This document shows, piece by piece, positions 18,141 to 27,101 of a DNA stretch of 64,000 nt. Source of the stretch: Pseudidiomarina piscicola (lineage in GTDB: Bacteria > Pseudomonadota > Gammaproteobacteria > Enterobacterales > Alteromonadaceae); assembly GCF_902806985.1 (NCBI RefSeq), contig NZ_CADCXY010000001.1:868001-932000 (forward strand), given 5' to 3'. Under the pieces are notes generated by a model, which was given only the letters and a program-made list of their open reading frames with translations, was not told where the DNA came from and did no database searches. Made by a program: the position numbers and the translations under genes. Within the stretch, counting starts at the first letter, position 1; every line of letters begins with the position of its first letter.

Positions 18141-19757
18141 CTAAACCATGTGCACCAGCATTGACGTAGGATCTTCTAAGAATTCCTGCCAACGTTTATT
18201 GAAACGCGCAATGGTGCCACCATCAATGATTCGATGATCGCCAGACCAACTTACGGTCATCATTTTGCGTGCCACTACATTGCCGTCGGCATCGAAGCGC
18301 GGCAATTCTTGCACCTTACCAAGCGCGACAATTGCTGCTTCTGGCTTATTAATAATTGGCGTGGCTACCGTACCGCCAATGACCCCAATATTCGAGATGG
18401 AAATAGTTCCACCTTTCATATCCTCTTGGGCCACGCGACCTTCTCGAGCAGACTGAGTAAGGCGGGTTACTTCGTTGGCAACATCAATCAGGCTCTTATT
18501 TTGTACCTGTTTAACATTAGGCACTAACAGACCGATCTTAGTATCTACTGCCATACCAATATTATGGTCGTCAAAATAAGTGATCTCTGTGCAATCGTCG
18601 TTCACTTGCGCATTCATCACCGGGAACTCTTTCAAGGCTAACGACAGCGCCTTGATAAAGAATGGCATCATGGTAATGCGCACACCTTCGTCTTTGTAAC
18701 GCTCTTTTAGCTGCTTCTGTAAGGCCATCACTGCGGTCAAATCAAACTCATCGGCGTACGTGAAATGCGGAATTGTTTGTACCGAGTTGGTCATTGCCTT
18801 AGCCATCGCGGCTTTCACACCACGAATCGCTTCAGTGCGCTTACCGCCACTGCTGACGGTTGGCTGACTGGACGCCGAAGCGCTTGGCGCGGCAGATTGT
18901 GCCTCAGCTTTGCTCGACGTTCCCGCAATAAATTGCTCAATATCTTCCTTCATGACGCGGCCTTTCGCGCCAGAGCCAGTCACTTGGCTAATATCGACGT
19001 CTAACTCACGGGCACGACGGCGTACGGCTGGACTAGCAATCGCCTTACCTTGACGTGCAGCTTTTGGCGCCGCAGCCGAGCCTGGCTGCGCAGCGCTATT
19101 GGCACTAGTTTCATCCGCCGCTGCCGGTTGTGCCGCGCTGGTTGCTGATGACGTTTGCGGCGCATTATCGGTCGCATTGTCAGTAGCGCTACGCACCGCG
19201 AACAAAGGCTCGTGAACTTGCGCGATATCACCCTGCTTATAATAAAGTTTTTCCACAACACCATGATCTTTCGCCGGAATTTGTACCAGCGCTTTGTCAG
19301 TCATTACGTCAACAACTGGCTGATCTTCTTCAATGGTGTCGCCTTCTTGAACTTGCCATTCAACAATTTCACATTCAACGATGCCTTCGCCAATATCAGG
19401 CAAGATAAAATCAGTGACTGAGGTGTCTCCAGTCGCTGGCTTACTGTCGCTCACCGTTGCCGGCTCTGCCGCAGGTTCCGCTGCAGGCTCGCTGGCGGCA
19501 TTGGTGTCCGCTTCATCATCGTTGCCTTGAATAGCAAACAAAGGTTCATGAACTTTGGCAATATCGCCTTGTTGATAATAAAGCTTCGCCACCACGCCAT
19601 CGTCTTTCGCCGGAATTTGTACCAAGGCTTTGTCGGTCATTACATCAACCACGGGCTGATCTTCTTTGATGCTATCGCCTTCTTGGACCAACCATTCGAC
19701 GATTTCACACTCAACGATACCCTCGCCGATATCCGGTAAGATAAAATCTTTACTCAT
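18141..19757 (-). CDS. bkdB: Branched-chain 2-oxoacid dehydrogenase E2 (dihydrolipoyl acyltransferase)
   Basis: A 538-residue E2 that moves the acyl group made by E1 to CoA. Two lipoyl domains lie at residues 4-77 and 116-189, with lipoyl lysines K43 and K155, each in VMTDKALVQIPA. Alanine/proline-rich linkers follow. A peripheral subunit-binding domain (about 236-276, ASPAVRRRARE to GRVMKEDI) and the catalytic acyltransferase domain with H508 and D512 in SGDHRIIDGG complete it. The lipoyl domains are nearly identical, implying recent duplication or gene conversion. It is third in the bkdA1-bkdA2-bkdB operon, 14 bases after bkdA2, and ends at a strong terminator. The operon carries no E3 (lpd), so it must use one encoded elsewhere. 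Confidence 0.95.
   Translation of the reverse strand: MSKDFILPDIGEGIVECEIVEWLVQEGDSIKEDQPVVDVMTDKALVQIPAKDDGVVAKLYYQQGDIAKVHEPLFAIQGNDDEADTNAASEPAAEPAAEPATVSDSKPATGDTSVTDFILPDIGEGIVECEIVEWQVQEGDTIEEDQPVVDVMTDKALVQIPAKDHGVVEKLYYKQGDIAQVHEPLFAVRSATDNATDNAPQTSSATSAAQPAAADETSANSAAQPGSAAAPKAARQGKAIASPAVRRRARELDVDISQVTGSGAKGRVMKEDIEQFIAGTSSKAEAQSAAPSASASSQPTVSSGGKRTEAIRGVKAAMAKAMTNSVQTIPHFTYADEFDLTAVMALQKQLKERYKDEGVRITMMPFFIKALSLALKEFPVMNAQVNDDCTEITYFDDHNIGMAVDTKIGLLVPNVKQVQNKSLIDVANEVTRLTQSAREGRVAQEDMKGGTISISNIGVIGGTVATPIINKPEAAIVALGKVQELPRFDADGNVVARKMMTVSWSGDHRIIDGGTIARFNKRWQEFLEDPTSMLVHMV
19191..19748. repeat. Intragenic direct repeat: two lipoyl-domain copies in bkdB
   Basis: The segments 19527-19748 and 19191-19412 encode the two lipoyl domains, offset by exactly 112 codons (336 bp). 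They differ at only about nine or ten of 74 residues, and the DNA is similar over the whole length. Confidence 0.85.
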
Positions 19758-19771
19758 AGGTCTCGGCCCTC

Positions 19772-20749
19772 TTAATAGGTCATCGAAGCTTTAATTGCTT
19801 CGTACACTTTCAGGTGGTCAACAAAATATTCTTTTTCATGACACAGTGGGTAAGGTGTATCCAAACCACAAACCCGTGCAATCGGCGACTCAAGATACAA
19901 GAAACATTTATCTTGAATGGTTGCCGCTACTTCACTGGCGAAGCCGCTCGTCAATGGTGCTTCTTGAGTTACCACCATACGACCGGTTTTCATCACCGAC
20001 TCAGCCACAGTTTCAGCGTCCCACGGTAACAGGCTAACAAGGTCAATAACTTCACAGTCAATGCCCTCTTCTGCGGCCTTATCGGCAGCTTTCTCAGCCA
20101 TTTCAACTTGTGCACCCCAAGCAACGATGGTGACATCTTTACCTTCGCGCACAACATCAGCCTTACCAAGCTCTAGGGTGTACTCTTCTTCAGGCACTTC
20201 ACCGGTAGAGGCACGATACAAACGCTTAGGTTCCATAAACAGAACTGGGTTTGGATCAAAGATTGCGCTCAGTAATAAACCTTTCGCCATATAAGGGTTA
20301 CGTGGCATCACAATTTTTAAGCCAGGCGTATGAGCGAAGTAAGCTTCTGGAGACTGCGAATGGTAATGCCCACCTGCAATACCGCCACCATAAGGTGTAC
20401 GAATCGTTAAGCCACCAACATCAAACTCGTTCCCTGAGCGATACCGGAATTTAGCCGACTCGTTAACGATTTGGTCAAATGCTGGAAAGATATAATCACC
20501 GAACTGGATCTCAGCAATCGCATAACTGCCTTGCGATGCTAAACCATTGGCAAAACCTAATATTCCCTGCTCAACCAGTGGTGTATTAAAGTTACGGTGA
20601 CGACCGTATTTTTCAGTTAAGCCTGACGTGGCACGAAATACGCCACCAAACGAGCCGGTGTCTTCACCAAAGCTATAAACTTTTTGGCTCTTCGCCATCG
20701 CGATATCAAGCGCATTATTGATGGCTTGTAGTAAATTCATCTTCGCCAT
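19772..20749 (-). CDS. bkdA2: Branched-chain 2-oxoacid dehydrogenase E1, beta subunit
   Basis: A 325-residue transketolase-type E1 beta chain, the usual length. It begins with [16 protein letters not shown] and the [18 protein letters not shown] block typical of BCKDH-type E1 beta, followed by [14 protein letters not shown] in the pyrimidine-binding domain. The C-terminal transketolase_C domain includes [12 protein letters not shown]. It pairs with the alpha chain to decarboxylate 2-oxoisovalerate, 2-oxo-3-methylvalerate and 2-oxoisocaproate. The start codon shares one base with the bkdA1 stop (TAATG), so the subunits are translationally coupled. Confidence 0.95.
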   Translation of the reverse strand: MAKMNLLQAINNALDIAMAKSQKVYSFGEDTGSFGGVFRATSGLTEKYGRHRNFNTPLVEQGILGFANGLASQGSYAIAEIQFGDYIFPAFDQIVNESAKFRYRSGNEFDVGGLTIRTPYGGGIAGGHYHSQSPEAYFAHTPGLKIVMPRNPYMAKGLLLSAIFDPNPVLFMEPKRLYRASTGEVPEEEYTLELGKADVVREGKDVTIVAWGAQVEMAEKAADKAAEEGIDCEVIDLVSLLPWDAETVAESVMKTGRMVVTQEAPLTSGFASEVAATIQDKCFLYLESPIARVCGLDTPYPLCHEKEYFVDHLKVYEAIKASMTY

Positions 20750-21948
20750 TACTTTTCTCCCCCATCAATACGTGACGCTGTTTTCGGGTACGCTTCTGGG
20801 TACTTACGAATATGCGCTTTTAGTTCTTCAAGCTGCTCTTTAAGCTGCTGCGGAGGAGTGTCATAAACATCATTGATCAATTCATCAATATGCGGTGCTG
20901 GTACTTTCTCGGCTTTCTTCAATGCCGCAAGTACCGCCGCTTTTTTCTCTGCGAAGATCTCGTCTGCATCGGCTTCTGTTAACCATTTCTTGTTGATCAA
21001 GTAGGTTTGGAAGCGTGCTAACGGATCTTTCGCGCGCCAAGCATCTTCTTCTTCGCGGGTACGGTAACCCGTCGGGTCGTCAGAAGTTGAATGCCCCGCC
21101 ATGCGATAAGACATGCCTTCAATCAACACTGGCTCATTTTCTTCAACGGCCAGTTTTCGTGCTAATTGGGTCGCTTGATAAACCGCTAAAATGTCATTCC
21201 CGTCGACGCGAATGGTTTTCATGCCATAGGCTACCCCGCGCGGCGCGATGCCGTCGCCGGCGTACTGTTCGCCTTGTGATGGTGTCGAAATCGCATAGCC
21301 GTTGTTACGGCAGAAGAATATCGCTGGAACTTTATAGACCGCAGCCATATTCAATGCGGCATGAAAGTCGCCTTCTGAAGCGGCACCTTCACCAAAATAG
21401 CAAATGGTACACTTCCCATTGCCATCCATTTTCTGACCATAGGCATAACCTGACGCTTGCGGAATTTGCGTCGCAAGAGGTGACGCAATAGTCATAAAGT
21501 TCAAGTCGGCAGAGCCATAGTGAACCGGCATCTGACGGCCTTTGCCAAGATCGCGCTCGTTCGAGAACAGCTGATCCATAAACTGTTCAACAGTAAAGCC
21601 GCGATAAGCCAAAGCGCCCTGTTCACGGTATTGCCCCATGATCATATCGCCACTATCGAGTGCCGCGGCCGAGCCAATGCTTGCCGCCTCTTCACCTAAC
21701 GATGAAAGATAGAAGCTGATTCGACCTTGGCGCTGTGCAGCGATCATGCGCTCATCCAAAATACGGATAAATTGCATGGTATCGAACATCTTTAATGCTA
21801 ATTCTTGGTCAAGTTCAGGAGCCGTTGCATTTTTTTGCAAGGTACCGTCTTCTTTGAGGATCTGAAGCATTGGAATCGTTAACGCAGAACCGTCTAAAAA
21901 GTTCGGTTCGGTCACGATTTCAAGCTGGTGTTGTTTATCCTTTGCCAT
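20749..21948 (-). CDS. bkdA1: Branched-chain 2-oxoacid dehydrogenase E1, alpha subunit
   Basis: A 399-residue thiamine-diphosphate E1 alpha chain. The TPP/Mg motif is visible as [15 protein letters not shown] followed by NNGYAIS, and [12 protein letters not shown] is the usual substrate-channel segment. The [19 protein letters not shown] phosphorylation-loop region is BCKDH-like rather than pyruvate dehydrogenase-like, supporting branched-chain substrates (valine, leucine and isoleucine breakdown). It is the first gene of the bkd operon; a LiuR-like palindrome starts 33 bases upstream of the ATG. The product acyl-CoAs are oxidised by enzymes outside this window. Confidence 0.95.
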   Translation of the reverse strand: MAKDKQHQLEIVTEPNFLDGSALTIPMLQILKEDGTLQKNATAPELDQELALKMFDTMQFIRILDERMIAAQRQGRISFYLSSLGEEAASIGSAAALDSGDMIMGQYREQGALAYRGFTVEQFMDQLFSNERDLGKGRQMPVHYGSADLNFMTIASPLATQIPQASGYAYGQKMDGNGKCTICYFGEGAASEGDFHAALNMAAVYKVPAIFFCRNNGYAISTPSQGEQYAGDGIAPRGVAYGMKTIRVDGNDILAVYQATQLARKLAVEENEPVLIEGMSYRMAGHSTSDDPTGYRTREEEDAWRAKDPLARFQTYLINKKWLTEADADEIFAEKKAAVLAALKKAEKVPAPHIDELINDVYDTPPQQLKEQLEELKAHIRKYPEAYPKTASRIDGGEK

Positions 21949-21980
21949 AACTTTCTCGTTCTCGGAAAAATTGCGCTCAC

Positions 21981-21996
21981 TTTACCTTTACGTCAA
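21981..21996. promoter_or_regulatory. Candidate LiuR (MerR-family) operator upstream of bkdA1
   Basis: On the minus strand the site reads TTGACGTAAAGGTAAA, close to the LiuR-type consensus for branched-chain amino-acid genes as I remember it (TTGACG-TnnACG-TAAA-like palindrome). It lies 33 bases before the bkdA1 ATG, and its TTGACG half can act as the -35 element, as expected for a MerR-type regulator. The LiuR gene itself is not in the window. Confidence 0.55.
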
Positions 21997-22034
21997 CTGA
22001 CATGCAAATGAGCAAGGTTACTAATAATTAAAAA

Positions 22035-23078
22035 TCAGACCAGTTGCAGGCCTGTGATAGGTACATCAATCACCGTCAATAATGCCCGTTGGTCCAAGGC
22101 AACTTTTGCGTTTGGAAAAATGATGCGCTCGCCGGCCTGCTCTACTCGGTACTCTGTGTCGCCATCGGTTGCAAGCAAGTCGCCTTCTGCAAACGCGGTA
22201 AAGTTGGCGACATCGTCAGGAAAGTGTAAAACGAATTTTTCGTTTGTACGGTTTATTGTACGGCAGACATCGAAGATTTTTGTTCGATCCGGATCAAAGT
22301 TCGGTAGTGCTAGATCATGTTCGCAAATAAGTCGCGTAAACATGGTCTCTGCCGCAGCGAAATCGTGTCGATTGTTTTCCCCAAACGGGCGTACCTTGCC
22401 AAGCTCAACCGTAAAAGCATCGGCCTGATGAGTACGTACGCTGTAATAGCTAAAGGTGGTCGTAGGTGCTTGATTCAACAAAATTGTGGTGACACCACAT
22501 TCAGCCAAGAAAGTAAGTTGTTCTTTCTTATACGGACCGCCATGGGTGAAAGGGTACACGGCGAACTTCTCATACTTAGAGTCGCGAATGGCGGTGTGAA
22601 GGTCGTAATGCAAGCGACGCCGCTCGCCATTTGGCGCACTATTGAAGAATTCCGTTACATAGCCTTCAATGGCTGCCGCACGATGATGCTCAGGGCTGTC
22701 ACCTTGACGATGCGCACCACTAAACAGACGGTTCATGTTCATTTCAACAAAGCGTTTGTTTATTGCAATGGCTGCTGGGTTGGCGATTAAAAATAACGTC
22801 CGCTGAACCGGTTTGATTTGTCCTTGCATGATGCCATGAATCATATCCCGAACAATTTCGATAGGAGCTGTTTCATCGCCATGCACCGCACAAGAATACA
22901 CGACGTCTTTATCGCCGGGGCTCGTTGGCTCAACGGTGACCACGCCATAGTCATTAAAAATGATCTGCCCGCCCGCATAATCGAGACGCTTATTGAGCAA
23001 CTGCTGGTCAGCTGACAGCTGCTGTCCGGTCGCTCCGGCGAGGGTCCATTGCAACACATCTACTTCATTCAGTTTCAC
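22035..23078 (-). CDS. astE: Succinylglutamate desuccinylase
   Basis: A 347-residue M14-like zinc enzyme that splits N-succinylglutamate to succinate and glutamate, the last step of the AST arginine-degradation pathway. Zinc ligands are in AVHGDETAP (H and E) and HYDLHTAIR (H); the catalytic glutamate is in TVELGKVRPFGEN. Length and motifs match AstE (E. coli 322). No astCADB genes are adjacent, so the pathway is split. Its start lies inside the end of the DUF599 gene (14-base overlap), so both are read from one transcript. Confidence 0.93.
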   Translation of the reverse strand: MKLNEVDVLQWTLAGATGQQLSADQQLLNKRLDYAGGQIIFNDYGVVTVEPTSPGDKDVVYSCAVHGDETAPIEIVRDMIHGIMQGQIKPVQRTLFLIANPAAIAINKRFVEMNMNRLFSGAHRQGDSPEHHRAAAIEGYVTEFFNSAPNGERRRLHYDLHTAIRDSKYEKFAVYPFTHGGPYKKEQLTFLAECGVTTILLNQAPTTTFSYYSVRTHQADAFTVELGKVRPFGENNRHDFAAAETMFTRLICEHDLALPNFDPDRTKIFDVCRTINRTNEKFVLHFPDDVANFTAFAEGDLLATDGDTEYRVEQAGERIIFPNAKVALDQRALLTVIDVPITGLQLV

Positions 23079-23805
23079 TTTTCGACTCCTGTTGTTTAAT
23101 ACGCCCTGGCTCTAAACCTTTGGTTGCCAGTAACGCCCGCAACACCCGCGAGCGGTATTCACGACGATACAGTACCGACACCACTACTAAGGTTGAAATG
23201 ACAAATAGCAGCGGATGCAGAAACCAGCAAAGATAGGCAAGAGCGAAATAATAGGCGCGTAAACCGTTATTATACTCATGGCCGGCTTGGTCAAAAACCT
23301 TAGCGGCTTGATGTGCAAAAATCTCGCGTTGCTCGTCCGTAAAGTCAGTACTACGGTACTGAGGTGCAGCACCTAACAACACCGAAACAAAACCAAATTG
23401 CCGTATCGCCCAGGTGAACTTAAAGAAGGCAAAAACGAAGATAAGCGACAACCCGGCCAGCTTAAACTGCACCTTATCCGGCGCGGTATTCGCAGTAAAC
23501 GGCAATGACTCGAGTACGCTAACAACTTGCTCTGCAGAGGCTAATAATGTGAGCACACCCGCCAGCACCAACACCGTGGATGAGGCAAAGAAGGTCACCA
23601 CCCGCTCGACATTACCTAACAGCGCCGCATCGGCAATCTGATGTTCCTTGCGGGTTAATGTGGTCATCCAGTCGATGCGTAGTTGACGCAAAATATAGGA
23701 AAGACTGTAGGACGTACGTGCACGAATTCGGGCAAACTGGATGTAAGACATCCAAACCGAAACGAAAAATGCCAGAGTAACAATATCGAGTGTGGTTAAA
23801 CTCAT
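23065..23805 (-). CDS. DUF599 family membrane protein
   Basis: A 246-residue protein with four hydrophobic segments (about residues 5-22, 70-92, 112-135 and 190-215). The early WMTTLTRKEHQIADAALLGNVERVVTFFASSTVLVLAG stretch is the DUF599 signature. The family is found widely in proteobacteria and has no assigned function. It overlaps astE by 14 bases downstream. Upstream it is separated from the RND operon by a 13-bp perfect inverted repeat, so it may start its own transcript with astE or be a read-through gene of the pump operon. Confidence 0.85.
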   Translation of the reverse strand: MSLTTLDIVTLAFFVSVWMSYIQFARIRARTSYSLSYILRQLRIDWMTTLTRKEHQIADAALLGNVERVVTFFASSTVLVLAGVLTLLASAEQVVSVLESLPFTANTAPDKVQFKLAGLSLIFVFAFFKFTWAIRQFGFVSVLLGAAPQYRSTDFTDEQREIFAHQAAKVFDQAGHEYNNGLRAYYFALAYLCWFLHPLLFVISTLVVVSVLYRREYRSRVLRALLATKGLEPGRIKQQESKSETE

Positions 23806-23834
23806 TCAATTGACCTTGCGCTGACAGAATAGAG

Positions 23835-23871
23835 CGAAGTCGCATGATGCTTCACGCTTCATGCGACTTCG
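23835..23871. repeat. Perfect 13-bp inverted repeat between RND operon and DUF599 gene
   Basis: CGAAGTCGCATGA (23835-23847) and TCATGCGACTTCG (23859-23871) are exact reverse complements around an 11-base spacer. No T run follows on either strand, so it is not a standard intrinsic terminator. It ends 30 bases before the DUF599 start codon. Confidence 0.85.
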
Positions 23872-23900
23872 TTAATCGTAGTTAGGCTGTTAGTTTACCA

Positions 23901-26900
23901 CTAGTTAAAAGATTTGTCCGACTCGGTTTTAGGTGCCGGCGGCTCTGTTAGCCCATACCAAGACAACATGGTTTTCATGCCCCGTTTGGTATCTTCTAAA
24001 ATCAGGTACAAACAAGGAATCAGCAACAATGTAATCACGGTCGCAAACAAGATACCGAAGGCCAAGGAAATCGCCATCGGGATAACCATTTTTGCTTGTA
24101 AGCTTTTTTCCAGCACAATCGGTAGCAAACCAAAGAAGGTGGTTAAACTCGTTAAAATAATCGCACGAAAACGAGCCGAACCAGCATCTTGTACCGCGGT
24201 ACGAAGCTTCACTCCACTCTTGCGAGCTTGGTTTACATAGTCAACCATCACCAAGGAGTCGTTCACGACCACCCCAGCCAGTGCGATAATACCAAACAAA
24301 CTAAGGATGGAAATCGGCATGCCGATCATCCAGTGGCCTATCACCGCGCCAATCATACCAAATGGAATAACCGACATAATGATTAACGGCTGGCTGTACG
24401 ACTTCAGCGGTATTGCCATAAGCGCGTAAATAGCGAACAGCGCCAATACAAAACCAATGGCTAATGAACTTGTCGCTTCGGCTTCGTCCTGTGAAGCTCC
24501 TTCGAGCTTAAAGCTCACCGATGGATACTTGTCCAAAATAGCTTGAATGTGATCTTGGCGAACTTGCCGCACCACTTCGAACGGTTCGACGCGATCTTTA
24601 TCGACTCGCGCGCGCACGTTAACACTACGTTCACGGTTGATACGACGGATGGTGTTGTAGCCCTCGGCAAAGCGGATCTCAGCCAGTTCCGTAAATGGAA
24701 TTAAGTCGCCGTTGGCAGTTCGTAGCTTCATGTCTTCTAAGTTACCAACCGATTGCCGCTCTTCAAGCGGATAACGCACCATCACCCGTACTTCTTCGTC
24801 ACCACGCTGAATCCGTTGCGCCTCTGCACCATAAAACGCATAACGCACTTGGTTCGCAAGCTCACTTAAAGTGATTCCCATAGCTGTAGCGAGCGGTTTT
24901 AACTCCAATATAATTTCTTCGTTACCATCGCCGAAGGTGTCTTCGATATCAAACACACCGTCAAACTCACCCAGTACTTCTTTGATTTCTTTCGCCGCAG
25001 CGGCCAGTTGATCCAGGTCGTCACCAGCTAACTGGAACTCAACGTCCGATCCACCACCACCGCCAATACTACCTTGGAAGTTAATTGACTTAACACCGGC
25101 GATTTCCGGGGTTGCCTCACGCCAACGATTGATAATTGCGAAACCGTCAATGTTACGATCTTCGCCTTTTGCCAGCTCACTCATGACCATGCCGTTGGTG
25201 GTGCCATTTAACCAAGTGTTGGTATGCCGAACGACGCCCTCGCCCTGCTCTTGTTTCACTTCTTCATCCACTTGCATCAGCGATGCAGTTAACTCCTCAA
25301 GAGCTCGAATGGTCGCCTCTTCTGACGAACCAGGCTGCATTTCGAGACTAGTTTGAATAAAGTCGCTCGGAATATTCGGGAAAAATACCCAACGCACAAC
25401 CCCGCCACTAATTAAACCTATCATCACAATGAACATCGCGATAAAGGTTGCGAATGTGGTGTACCGATAATGTAAGCATTTTTTCAAAAATGGACGGTAA
25501 TAACGCGTTACAAACACCTGCAAACTTGAGGAAATTTTATTACGTGTTCGCTGGAAAGCGTTTTGCTTAGTGGTATTCGACTTACTGAATTTCATCGCCG
25601 CAATGTGCGCTGGCAAAATGAGTTTTGACTCAACCAGCGAGAAGGCTAAACAAAGTATGACGACCCAAGCGATCGACTCCCAGATAGCTCCCATTCCGCC
25701 ATCAACCATCAGCATCGGGATAAATGCCACCATGGTCGTCAATACGCCAAAGGTGGCCGGTATGGCTACTTTTTTCGCACCGCGAACCACGTTATCAGTG
25801 CTTTTTCCATGTTTCTCAATTTCGGAATAGGCACTTTCGCCGATCACTATGGCATCGTCCACCACTATCCCTAGTACCAATATGAAGCCGAACAGGCTAA
25901 TCATATTGATCGAGATGTCGAACATAGGTAGCGGCATTAACGCAATGGTACCAAGGAAGCAGATAGGAATTCCCATCATGACCCAAAACGCTAGACGCAG
26001 TTGTAAAAACAGCGATAGCATGAGGAACACCAGCAGACCACCAGTGACCATATTGTCGGTCATCAGATCAAGTCGGCCCTGCAAGTAATACGATGAATCC
26101 CCCCAGTAGGCTACTTTCACTTCCGGCGGTAACTCTTTGGACCGTCGATCGATGTAATTTTTCACCACTTCAGCAACCGCGAGATCGTTTTGGTCACCTA
26201 CCGAGTCGACGCGCACAAAAGTTGCTGGCTTGTCGTCAAAGCGTGTAAAGCGTCGACGTTCAATAAACTCATCTTTAACGGTCGCAATATCACCTAAGGT
26301 TAAGCGGGTACCGTCAGGCCGATTAATCAGCACAATGCGTTCGTATTCATCACCGAAATAAGCCTGGTTATTTGCCCGTAACAAAATATCGCCGTTCGGT
26401 GTGCGAATAGAGCCACCCGCAACATCAATCGAGGTTCCGCGCACGGCATTCACAACTTGCTGGAAAGTGAGGTTATAGCGCTGAAGGTCTTGCTCTGAAA
26501 TTTCTACTGAAATTTCATAATCGCGCGCACCAACCACTTCCACTTTGGTCACCCCACCGATCGACTTCAAATCGTCGCGGATCGACTTTGCGAGTTCCTT
26601 TTGGTTACGTTCCGTCATATCACCGTAGACGCTTACCCAAAGCACTTGTCGTTGTGGTCGGATTCGGTAGATATTCGGACTTTCAATTTGCTGCGGGAAG
26701 TTAGGGATGGCATCGATAAGCATTTTCACTTCATCCATGACCACCTGTGTGTCGTAGCCACTCTCAACTTCCACTGAGACCGAACCACCTCCTTCACTTG
26801 CGGTTGAAACGATGCGTTCGACACCGTTTACATCTTCCAGAGCATCTTCAATGAGAATCAATACGCCCTGCTCTACTTCTTGCGGGGCGGCACCAGGAAA

Positions 26901-27089
26901 TGGCACCTGAATGCTAATGTTGTTGAGCTCAATTTCAGGAAACATCTGCTTGCGTACTTGGAACACCATAAAGATACCGGTGATAATAATCAGCAGCATC
27001 AGTAAGTTTGCAGCAACAGTATTATTTGCCCACCAGGCAATGAGGCCACGTTCTTGATTCGAGTTTGGATCTTGATTTGGCGTTTGCAT
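23901..27089 (-). CDS. RND-family efflux permease
   Basis: A 1062-residue inner-membrane proton/drug antiporter of the AcrB/HAE-1-like class. It has the expected layout: a TM1 segment (about residues 24-43), a large periplasmic loop, TM2-6 (about 345-500), a second loop, and TM7-12 near the C-terminus. The proton-relay aspartates D411 and D412 in GIVVDDAIVIGES (TM4) are present, as is the IPFGMIGAVIGHWMIGMPISILSLFG block in the C-terminal half. It follows its adaptor gene by 12 bases. No TolC-type outer-membrane channel gene is present in the window. The substrate is unknown. Sequence style is of the broad, poorly characterised group found in marine gammaproteobacteria. Confidence 0.93.
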   Translation of the reverse strand: MQTPNQDPNSNQERGLIAWWANNTVAANLLMLLIIITGIFMVFQVRKQMFPEIELNNISIQVPFPGAAPQEVEQGVLILIEDALEDVNGVERIVSTASEGGGSVSVEVESGYDTQVVMDEVKMLIDAIPNFPQQIESPNIYRIRPQRQVLWVSVYGDMTERNQKELAKSIRDDLKSIGGVTKVEVVGARDYEISVEISEQDLQRYNLTFQQVVNAVRGTSIDVAGGSIRTPNGDILLRANNQAYFGDEYERIVLINRPDGTRLTLGDIATVKDEFIERRRFTRFDDKPATFVRVDSVGDQNDLAVAEVVKNYIDRRSKELPPEVKVAYWGDSSYYLQGRLDLMTDNMVTGGLLVFLMLSLFLQLRLAFWVMMGIPICFLGTIALMPLPMFDISINMISLFGFILVLGIVVDDAIVIGESAYSEIEKHGKSTDNVVRGAKKVAIPATFGVLTTMVAFIPMLMVDGGMGAIWESIAWVVILCLAFSLVESKLILPAHIAAMKFSKSNTTKQNAFQRTRNKISSSLQVFVTRYYRPFLKKCLHYRYTTFATFIAMFIVMIGLISGGVVRWVFFPNIPSDFIQTSLEMQPGSSEEATIRALEELTASLMQVDEEVKQEQGEGVVRHTNTWLNGTTNGMVMSELAKGEDRNIDGFAIINRWREATPEIAGVKSINFQGSIGGGGGSDVEFQLAGDDLDQLAAAAKEIKEVLGEFDGVFDIEDTFGDGNEEIILELKPLATAMGITLSELANQVRYAFYGAEAQRIQRGDEEVRVMVRYPLEERQSVGNLEDMKLRTANGDLIPFTELAEIRFAEGYNTIRRINRERSVNVRARVDKDRVEPFEVVRQVRQDHIQAILDKYPSVSFKLEGASQDEAEATSSLAIGFVLALFAIYALMAIPLKSYSQPLIIMSVIPFGMIGAVIGHWMIGMPISILSLFGIIALAGVVVNDSLVMVDYVNQARKSGVKLRTAVQDAGSARFRAIILTSLTTFFGLLPIVLEKSLQAKMVIPMAISLAFGILFATVITLLLIPCLYLILEDTKRGMKTMLSWYGLTEPPAPKTESDKSFN

Positions 27090-27101
27090 TGTCAGGTTCC
27101 C

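Noticed and set aside
21015-21491. 158-codon plus-strand frame opposite bkdA1
   Set aside because: Shadow of a strongly conserved gene, with an Arg/His-rich composition unlike a real protein.
22317-22790. 157-codon plus-strand frame opposite astE
   Set aside because: Shadow frame: the astE reading has all zinc motifs, while this one has no recognisable domain.
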